From: Thermodesulfobacteriaceae bacterium UBA6232
GTDB taxonomy: Bacteria; Desulfobacterota; Thermodesulfobacteria; Thermodesulfobacteriales; Thermodesulfobacteriaceae
Length of the DNA stretch: 64,000 bases
Assembly (NCBI GenBank): GCA_002441555.1
Contig: DJWK01000026.1
Span: 66,322-130,321 of the forward strand
Direction of reading: 5' to 3'
Under the pieces are notes generated by a model. It did no database searches. It saw nothing but the letters and a program-made list of their open reading frames with translations, and was not told the DNA's origin. The position numbers and the translations under genes are program-made. Every line of letters starts with the position of its first letter. The first letter of the stretch is position 1. Of the stretch, positions 61,602 through 64,000 are shown piece after piece.

Positions 61602-63404
61602 TTATACCATATCTTTCTTTTTCTCCCAACCAGGAAGAAGATGAAGTTCAAGGATTTGTTCAATTTTAACCTCAGAGGGAGCCCCTGTAAGCAGACATTG
61701 CCCTTTCTGGGTTTTCGGGAAGGCTATCACCTCTCTTATGCTCTTTTTCCCAAGCATAAGCATAAGAAGTCTATCAAGGCCAAAGGCAATTCCACCATGA
61801 GGAGGAGCACCAAACTCTAAAGCCTTAAGAAGAAAACCAAATTTCTCTTCAGCCTCTTCTTTCTTAATTCCAAGAAGATTAAAAATTTTTTCCTGAAGAT
61901 CCCTTCGGTGAATACGAATACTTCCTCCACCGATTTCAACTCCATTTAAAACTATGTCATAGGCTCGTGATTTTACCTTAAGAGGTTCGCTTTCAAGAAG
62001 GGGTATATCTTCTTCCTTGGGATGAGTAAAGGGATGATGGACAGAAACAAGCCTTCCTTCCTCCTCATCCCATTCAAGAAGGGGAAAATCTATTATCCAA
62101 ACAAAATTAAAGGTCCCTTCTGGAATCATATCAAGCTTTTTTGCAAGATAATTCCTAAGCTCTCCAAGGATGCTGTGAGTGTTTTCGAAATTGTCAGCAA
62201 TAAAAAAGAGGGTTGCCTTATCTTCCGTAAGGTCAAAGATTTCTTCAAGTTTTTCAAGAAGAGAGGGCTCAAAAAATTTTACAATGGGTGAGCTCCACTT
62301 TTCTTCAAAGGTTTTGGCATTCTTTGTATATTTTATCCAGGCAAGACCTTTTGCCCCAAGATCCTGAGCATACTTTGTGAGTTCTTCAATTTCCTTTCTT
62401 GAAAAATGCGAAGGGGCTTTAAGACCCTTTACAATTCCTCCTTTTTCAAGGGCAGATCTAAAGACTTGAAATTGGGAGTTTCTTGCGATTTCAGAAATGT
62501 CCTTGAGTTCCATGCCAAATCTTAAATCAGGTCTGTCTGTTCCATAGGTGGCTACAGCATAATCATATTGAAGCCTTGGAAAAGGGGTTGAAAGAGTGAT
62601 TTCCAGGGTTTTTTCAAAAAGATAAAAAAGCAATTCCTCCACAAGGGTCATTACATCTTCTTCGGTAACAAAGCTCATTTCCAGGTCAAGCTGGGTAAAT
62701 TCGGGTTGTCTGTCAGCTCTTAAGTCTTCGTCTCTGAAACAGCGCACTATTTGATAATATCTTTCAAAGCCAGCCACCATTAAAATTTGCTTAAAAAGCT
62801 GTGGAGACTGAGGAAGGGCATAGAATTTTCCTGGATATAGTCTGCTTGGAACAAGGAAATCCCTTGCTCCTTCAGGAGTGCTTTTGGTTAAAAAGGGGGT
62901 TTCGATTTCAAGGAATCCTCTGGAATTTAGGAATTCTCTTATGGTTTGGGTGACTTTGTGTCTGAAAATAAAAGGCTCATGTCCCTTTAAGGCTCTCATT
63001 TCAAGATAGCGATATTTAAGTCTTATCGCTTCTGAGACCTCAGTTAGATCTTCATCCATAGGAAAAGGCGGCGTTAAGGAGGTATTATAAATTTCCAGAT
63101 CCTCTGCCACAAGTTCCACTTCCCCTGTAGGAATCTTTGGATTTTCCATACCGGGTGGTCTTCTTCTTAAAACCCCCTTTACGGAAATTACATATTCAAT
63201 TCTTAAGGTATCTGCTAATTCGTGAATTTTAGGATCAAGGCCCTCTTCAAAAACCACCTGAAGAAGCCCCGTTCTATCTCGAAGATCAATAAAGATAACT
63301 CCTCCGTGATCCCTTCTTCTTAATACCCATCCAGAAACTGTAAGGGTCTCTCCAATAAGGTGATTTCCAATGTCACCTATAAAGTGAGTTCTTTTAAGGC
63401 GCAT
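61602..63404 (-). CDS. aspS: aspartyl-tRNA synthetase
   Basis: The 600-residue class II synthetase charges tRNA-Asp. It has an OB-fold anticodon domain (TLTVSGWVLRRRDHGGVIFIDLRDRTG), motif 2 (RCFRDEDLRADRQPEFTQLDLEMSF), a GAD domain insert and motif 3 (GIAFGLDRLLMLMLGKKSIREVIAFPK). ATG 63404 is chosen because GGAGGAGGGC lies just before it; the frame is open further upstream. It has the bacterial long form, which can be discriminating or not for Asn. Confidence 0.96.
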   Translation of the reverse strand: MRLKRTHFIGDIGNHLIGETLTVSGWVLRRRDHGGVIFIDLRDRTGLLQVVFEEGLDPKIHELADTLRIEYVISVKGVLRRRPPGMENPKIPTGEVELVAEDLEIYNTSLTPPFPMDEDLTEVSEAIRLKYRYLEMRALKGHEPFIFRHKVTQTIREFLNSRGFLEIETPFLTKSTPEGARDFLVPSRLYPGKFYALPQSPQLFKQILMVAGFERYYQIVRCFRDEDLRADRQPEFTQLDLEMSFVTEEDVMTLVEELLFYLFEKTLEITLSTPFPRLQYDYAVATYGTDRPDLRFGMELKDISEIARNSQFQVFRSALEKGGIVKGLKAPSHFSRKEIEELTKYAQDLGAKGLAWIKYTKNAKTFEEKWSSPIVKFFEPSLLEKLEEIFDLTEDKATLFFIADNFENTHSILGELRNYLAKKLDMIPEGTFNFVWIIDFPLLEWDEEEGRLVSVHHPFTHPKEEDIPLLESEPLKVKSRAYDIVLNGVEIGGGSIRIHRRDLQEKIFNLLGIKKEEAEEKFGFLLKALEFGAPPHGGIAFGLDRLLMLMLGKKSIREVIAFPKTQKGQCLLTGAPSEVKIEQILELHLLPGWEKKKDMV

Positions 63405-63499
63405 GCCCTCCTCCAGGGAGTATTCATATTCAATCAACTTCAATCAACGGCTCTAATTCTATCAGGAATTAAAAAAAATAAAACCTTCTTTGAGAGATT

Positions 63500-64000
63500 T
63501 TAAAGAGTTATATTAAAAAATCTTAAGGCATTAGAGGTGGTTATTTCTCCAATTTCTTCTAAGGAGACACCCTTTATTTCTGCCAATTTTTGAGCAGTAT
63601 AAACTAAAAAGGCCGGTTCATTTCTTTTTCCGCGCATGGGATTAGGAGTTAAAAAGGGACAGTCTGTTTCAAGGACAACTCTTTCAAGGGGAATAAAACG
63701 GGCAGCCTCCCTTAATTCTTCTGCTTTTTCAAAGGTAATAACCCCAGGAAGGGAAATAAGACTGTTAAACTCCAAGATTTTCTTAGCAACACCCTTATCT
63801 GCAGTAAAACAGTGAAAAAGCAAAGGGAGGTCTTTAAAGGGTTTTAGAAAATCGAAAACAAAATCCCAAAAGGCTTTATTTCCCCTTAAGTGAAGGACAG
63901 CAGGCATTTTTCTCTCTTTGGCAATAAAAAGAAGCCTCTCAAAATGTTTAATCTGTTCTTCCTTAGGTGAATATTCCTTTACCCAGTCAAGGCCAATTTC
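63500..64000 (-). CDS. TatD-family metal-dependent hydrolase, start outside window
   Basis: The visible 166 residues are the C-terminal two-thirds of a TatD-type DNase/hydrolase: EIGLDWVKEYSPKEEQIKHF at the window edge, VLHLRG, LLFHCFTAD (metal His), ISLPGVITF, VLETDCPFLTPNPMRGKRNEP (metal Asp and PxxxRGkxNxP). The frame runs through the last base, so the start is off the end. Family members cut single-stranded DNA or act in DNA repair. A gap of 95 bases separates its stop from the aspS start. Confidence 0.92.
   Translation of the reverse strand, partial: EIGLDWVKEYSPKEEQIKHFERLLFIAKERKMPAVLHLRGNKAFWDFVFDFLKPFKDLPLLFHCFTADKGVAKKILEFNSLISLPGVITFEKAEELREAARFIPLERVVLETDCPFLTPNPMRGKRNEPAFLVYTAQKLAEIKGVSLEEIGEITTSNALRFFNITL

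Overview
The window is AT-rich, densely coded bacterial DNA with short intergenic gaps and AGGAGG-type ribosome sites. It carries dsrA-dsrB-dsrD (dissimilatory sulfite reductase), a YedE/TusA/DsrE sulfur-handling cluster, 2-oxoacid:ferredoxin oxidoreductase genes, thermophile-like proteins and a type III CRISPR-Cas module. Together these suggest an anaerobic, thermophilic sulfur-metabolising member of the Thermodesulfobacteria, such as a Caldimicrobium or Thermodesulfobacterium relative. The yedE-tusA-dsrE-plus-two-small-genes arrangement matches what has been called the YTD cluster of sulfur disproportionators, which favours a Caldimicrobium-like host. The taxonomic call is an inference.

Layout. 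1-1755: sulfur-trafficking operon, cut by the window start, closed by a terminator. 1844-3200: decayed zone with a truncated cytochrome gene, an IS-end-like inverted repeat, one solitary CRISPR-like repeat, a small NrdD-tail protein and a C-terminally truncated cytochrome P460. 3320-5867: two-subunit 2-oxoacid:ferredoxin oxidoreductase. 6093-7193: endonuclease V and a SixA-type phosphatase. 7318-11331: alcohol dehydrogenase, acyl-CoA dehydrogenase and EtfBA. 11918-14917: dsrABD transcription unit with promoter, internal hairpin and terminator. 15035-21268: tatA, tatC, transketolase, ilvN, ilvB, a YdcH-like protein and a slipin, all on the minus strand. 21386-35415: a DUF4390/NtrY-like pair, pseudouridine synthase, polA, TPR proteins, a heme-type chemoreceptor with an in-frame stop, mltG, rsmA, a double Usp and an ion transporter. 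35491-42642: ppiD-like gene, carB, a traT gene broken by a stop codon, and two unrecognised genes.

42954-51645 is the most unusual region. A type III-A operon (cas10/csm1, csm2, csm3, csm4, csm5, cas6, csx1) lies between CRISPR repeats in opposite orientation. Both ends have the same repeat / 12-nt gap / repeat design. The left array runs into the 5' end of a small membrane-protein gene, and the right repeats supply the last 38 codons of csx1. csx1 has also lost most of its CARF sensor domain and carries an in-frame TAG. Csm3 has Glu where the catalytic Asp is expected. No cas1/cas2 is present in the window.

52075-54921 holds a ModE-type regulator facing modABC, with a ModE-like palindrome over the modA promoter. 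55237-64000 is a minus-strand housekeeping run: tatD (partial), aspS, purA, accC, a fused accA-accD, an unusual two-domain biotinyl protein and a biotin ligase. This looks like one acetyl-CoA carboxylase operon joined to nucleotide and tRNA-charging genes.

Three genes (chemoreceptor, traT, csx1) carry single in-frame stops, one each of TAA, TGA and TAG. This is either real gene decay or base-level error and is worth checking against reads. No tRNA or rRNA gene was recognised.
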